From: Hansfordia pulvinata
Taxonomy: Eukaryota > Ascomycota > Sordariomycetes > Xylariales
Assembly: GCA_006538405.1 (NCBI GenBank)
Contig: BJKQ01000002.1
Coordinates: forward strand, 1,178,001-1,242,000
Length of the DNA: 64,000 nt
Reading direction: 5' to 3'
Part shown: piece after piece, positions 60,714-64,000 of the stretch
Position numbering within the stretch: the first letter of the stretch is position 1
Layout of the letters: the number at the start of each line of letters is the position of its first letter
Notes under the pieces: model-generated
What the model was told of the DNA's origin: nothing
Database searches by the model: none
The model's input: only the letters and a program-made list of their open reading frames with translations
Position numbers and translations under genes: made by a program

Positions 60714-62336
60714 TCACTGCGGCGGAGGCTCATCATCCTCGGGCTGGTCAAACAAGAAATTGGCTGCAAGCTCCTCATTCTTGTCGCAAGCAAAGTAGGC
60801 TTGGATAGCAGCGTCCCTGTCGAAACCAAGGCGACATAACTGAACAGTATTAGCGACCCATCCTCTCACCGTCGTAAGACCGGGCACTCACTCTCTCTAT
60901 GGCATCGCGCTCTTCCTCAGTCACGCTGATAGCTTGGGCACCCGGTGGCAAGGGTGCATCGTCGTCACCATCTTCCCCAAGCAGGCTCAAGAACTGGTCG
61001 GGGTTCTGAGCGATCAACTGGGCCAGCTGCGGATTTCCGGCACCAAGTTGCTGAAGAATCGGTTCGAGCATCTGCGGTTGTTGCTGGACGACTTGGCGAA
61101 GTTGCTGGAACTGAGCATTGTTGCGCAGGAAGTCGAGGTTGCCAAGATCACGCTGGCGGAGACCCGACGTCGCGGCGGCTGTAGCAGCAGCAGCGGCCTC
61201 GGTAGAGCCACCTGCAGACTGTCCGCGGCTACCACCACGACCTTGCTGGGCGGCCAAGTCGAAGAGGTTTACCCCCTCATCGCCGTCGTCCCCTGAGCGG
61301 TGGCAGGAGCGGCAGAGGCAGGGGACTGCTCAGCGGCGGCGGCGGCGGCAGAAGGAGCAGCTTGAGGTTGCTGGGCGCTTTCGGGGATGCCCTGGGGTGG
61401 ATGGTTAGACAAAACGCGATCATTTGGCGCTGAGGCACATGCCTATCTCGGCGATAACTCACGTTCAGCAGGTACTCCACGGCCCTGTCAGGGTTGAAGA
61501 AAGCGGCACGTAGAGCAGCCTCAATCTGAGAGCGCTCGAAGCCCATAGCCTCCAGATTGGCGATGACATCGGCTCGGTCGGCGCCCATCGCCATCGAGTT
61601 GTCGCTGGGGGCTGCCGCAGGGCTGGGAGTGGCGGGGACTGCCGGTGCAGCAGTGGAAGAGGTCGTGTGGGACGGAGCAGGAGGTGCGGCGGGAGTCGAG
61701 GCTGCAGGGCCGGCTCGGGCAGGAGTCTCGGGCGGCGCGCTTGTGGAGGGGGCGGCAGCCGGTGCAGGCTTAGGAGCAGCCTTGGGCTAACATCGTGGGG
61801 TTAATAGAAGCAGGGGGCAAGTCGAAGTCAAGGGGAACAAACCTTGTTGACCATGCAGACAACGAAGCCCTTCTCTTCTATCTTGTAGCTCTCGACGGTG
61901 TCGTCATCCTTGAGAATCTTGCCTATGGATCGTCAGCAGGAGGAACGTCGGCGCGAGGGACCAGTGACAGAGGGGAACCCTACCGGAGTAGATGAGCTTT
62001 TGAGCGCTGGGCTCCCAGCCCTTCTCTTCAGAGATCTTTTGCTTGACCGAGGCCACCTGAGAGGAAATTCGGGTCAGTAACAGCACCTATGGCAGCAAAG
62101 CGGGGTGGTGCGAAATGAACAGGAGTTGCGCCAAGTGACACATACAGTCTGGCTGGGCTCGATGTCAAGCTGGAATTTCTGCTGTTTGAGATCCTGGAGG
62201 TAAAGAGGTCAGCGGCGCAGGTGATATGAGATGGGAGGGCGACCGGGCAGCTTGGGAGTCCACCAGGCTCAACGGGCGAACAGCCCGTTGGCCGACCGAA
62301 GCCGCAGTCGCAGCTCACCTTGAAAGTGACCTTCAT
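60714..62336 (-). CDS. RAD23: UV excision repair protein RAD23 (ubiquitin receptor), one apparent frameshift
   Basis: Partner of Rad4/XPC in nucleotide excision repair and a shuttle that delivers ubiquitinated proteins to the proteasome. Seven exons: 62336-62319, 62193-62146, 62056-61984, 61922-61843, 61786-61463, 61391-60892 and 60839-60714. Domains in order are a UBL ([48 protein letters not shown]), an Ala/Pro linker, and UBA1 ([21 protein letters not shown]). The XPC-binding domain follows ([25 protein letters not shown]), then UBA2 ([21 protein letters not shown]) and an acidic tail. One base is missing at C4 61290-61293 (G4 on the coding strand), just before the conserved [12 protein letters not shown]. 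Adding one base gives 389 aa and a total divisible by three. As read, the frame stops four codons later. The first coding exon is only 18 nt. Confidence 0.95.
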
Positions 62337-64000
62337 CTTAGCGGTGTACGTGGTCGTGCACCAGACTCCAGGTGATGGTACAGATGTGTGTGTGTGTATG
62401 TCTGGGTACGAAGAGCGCTCGGGGTGGTGGCAGGTGTGGTGGCGTGGTGATGGTGATGACGACGGCGATGGGGTTGGATGGTTTGTATCCCAGCGGGTTG
62501 ATCTGATCAGGTCGTTTGGCCCGCAGGCAGACAGCCCCTCGTACGCAGTCTTGGGTGACGGACGTGCTCCGGTCCTAGTGGAGGGCGGGACTGAAGGTTG
62601 AGCAGTTACTTCTGAGGTACTTCATTGGATAGCTTCAATGACAGGTAGTATGGCCCATGTACCGGCAGAAGTATGCGTACCTTGCTAGTATTCCAGAATG
62701 AGGGAGGCACCATCCAAGGATGCACCCGCCCGATGGCCAGCTGCACCGTATCCGTCTGGAACCAACCTGTTTACTCGAAATCCTGCGGCAGCCGACGTAT
62801 TATTTTTTTAAGATGTAAGGTAGTAGCCAACATTTGGGGATTCATGGCGGCAACTTATCGTCACATTATTATCTCTCTACCTATGCTTTACATCTACACG
62901 TCTTCAACTCGACAGGTCAATGACCTGCTGTGCACTGCCAGACAAGTAACGGGTACCTCGTGTGGTATACACGTACCTGATGCTGGGGGAGACAACTTTC
63001 AATATGTAAATGTATGAGATCGATACGTTTAAGCAACGGTGGTCTCCATGACATGCACATGCATTACATGCAGCACACTTCTCGTATTACCTTAGCACTT
63101 CCGTATCCGCCCAGCGCAGTAGATGCACCGTAGCGCGCACAGGGAATACCGTAACGGAGGTACAGCTCCTGCCTTACGCGTACTACCGGGACCTGCATTG
63201 GAACTGCAGACCAGGCCGGGCCGCAGGCAGACGAAGACGCGCACTCTCCCAGCTCAGGTGGGTCTATTAGGGTGCCACGACCGCCGGCTCCGAGGCTACG
63301 CCGGGTTCTTCGTGCCACTCACTGGTGCCAAAGCTGAAGTGCGTGGGAGCTATTGACAGAATTCAGGTAAATGCATTTGATAATGTCATGTACCGTGTTG
63401 AGCTCCATTTTCGACCGCTACGCTTCTACAAGGCCACCCAAATGCACTTTCACTTCCACTTGTCTCGCCCTGTACTGCATGTTTTGAAATCTTTGTGTTT
63501 TATGGTTTTACTTGTTGGTTTGTTGCTGCAGACCTGTAGAGGGCCCAGCCATCCATCGGTCGTCGGGTCTTGGCACAGTCAAAGTGCGCGTTTGCTCGTG
63601 ATGAGCACCCGGGGTATCCGCCGTCCTCCTTTGCCCTAAACCTGATAGATCGAAAAGAAAGAACAGTAGGAAAGTGAAAATGGGGGAAGATTCGCGGCTT
63701 CTTTTGGCTTGCCTCTCTTCTCGGGTACAACGCCGCGCTGAAACAGAAGAAAGATCAAGATATAAGAGAAGTCGACAGGGGAAGAGAAAACCCGGAAAAC
63801 TCTATGAGTAGCGGGAGCTCGCTGACTCCCCCGTCTGAGGTAACCCTCTGCACATCAAGCGGGGCATGCGTCTAGTCTGAAGACTGACCGTTGACAAAGG
63901 GATGCGCATGTGTCCAGGGTGGGCAGGCGAGAGAAAACAAGAAGAAATCCAGAACAGGGAAGAGAAACCCATCAAAATCATCCCAGCCAGCTCGCCTTTT
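62337..64000. other. Intergenic region upstream of RAD23 to the window end
   Basis: Contains the RAD23 promoter. No gene is supported to the end of the window; the remaining open frames are short. Confidence 0.55.

Overview
The window looks like a GC-rich chromosome segment from a filamentous ascomycete (Pezizomycotina, most likely Sordariomycetes). The reasons are short GT-AG introns of about 50-200 bp, fungal forms of BRE1, RAD23, BDP1, GPI13, SARAF and a Pumilio protein, an intron-containing tRNA-Leu, and CT-rich 5' leaders. I support 15 protein genes and one tRNA. There are no rRNA genes, no recognisable transposons and no CRISPR arrays. The species was not identified.

Layout. 0.7-12.1 kb holds four minus-strand genes: an MFS sugar transporter, a cytidine deaminase, an NAD-dependent epimerase-like protein and a Pumilio/PUF RNA-binding protein. 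12.1-29.5 kb is gene-poor; it contains only a small single-pass membrane protein (22.0 kb, +) and tRNA-Leu(UAA) (24.3 kb, +). 29.6-44.6 kb holds a short-chain dehydrogenase (+), the GPI-anchor ethanolamine-phosphate transferase GPI13/PIG-O (+), a DUF7729-like cell-surface protein (-) and a full-size MDR-type ABC transporter (-). After a second gene-poor stretch (44.6-49.4 kb), 49.4-62.3 kb holds a secreted orphan (-), SARAF (+), the histone H2B E3 ligase BRE1 (-), the TFIIIB subunit BDP1 (+) and RAD23 (-).

How the genes relate. This is mostly a housekeeping neighbourhood without an obvious cluster. Themes are nutrient and drug transport (MFS, ABC), surface and GPI-anchor biology (GPI13 plus a probable GPI-anchored protein), ubiquitin biology (BRE1, RAD23), Pol III transcription (BDP1), ER calcium regulation (SARAF) and mRNA control (PUF).

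The strongest non-routine signal is technical. Five conserved genes (PUF, GPI13, SARAF, BDP1, RAD23) are interrupted by eight apparent one-base deletions, each in or beside a homopolymer. One added base at each site restores reading frames whose exon sums are divisible by three. The seven other intron-containing or single-exon genes that I could check this way are intact. Homopolymer sequencing error is the simplest explanation. Other notable points are a recurrent palindromic intergenic word (GTACGAGTAC / ACTCGTACGAGT), a second TACCTAGGTA-type word family, long poly-G/C runs in introns and intergenic DNA, and unusually tiny first coding exons (12-22 nt) in four genes. I found no convincing undescribed biological system.
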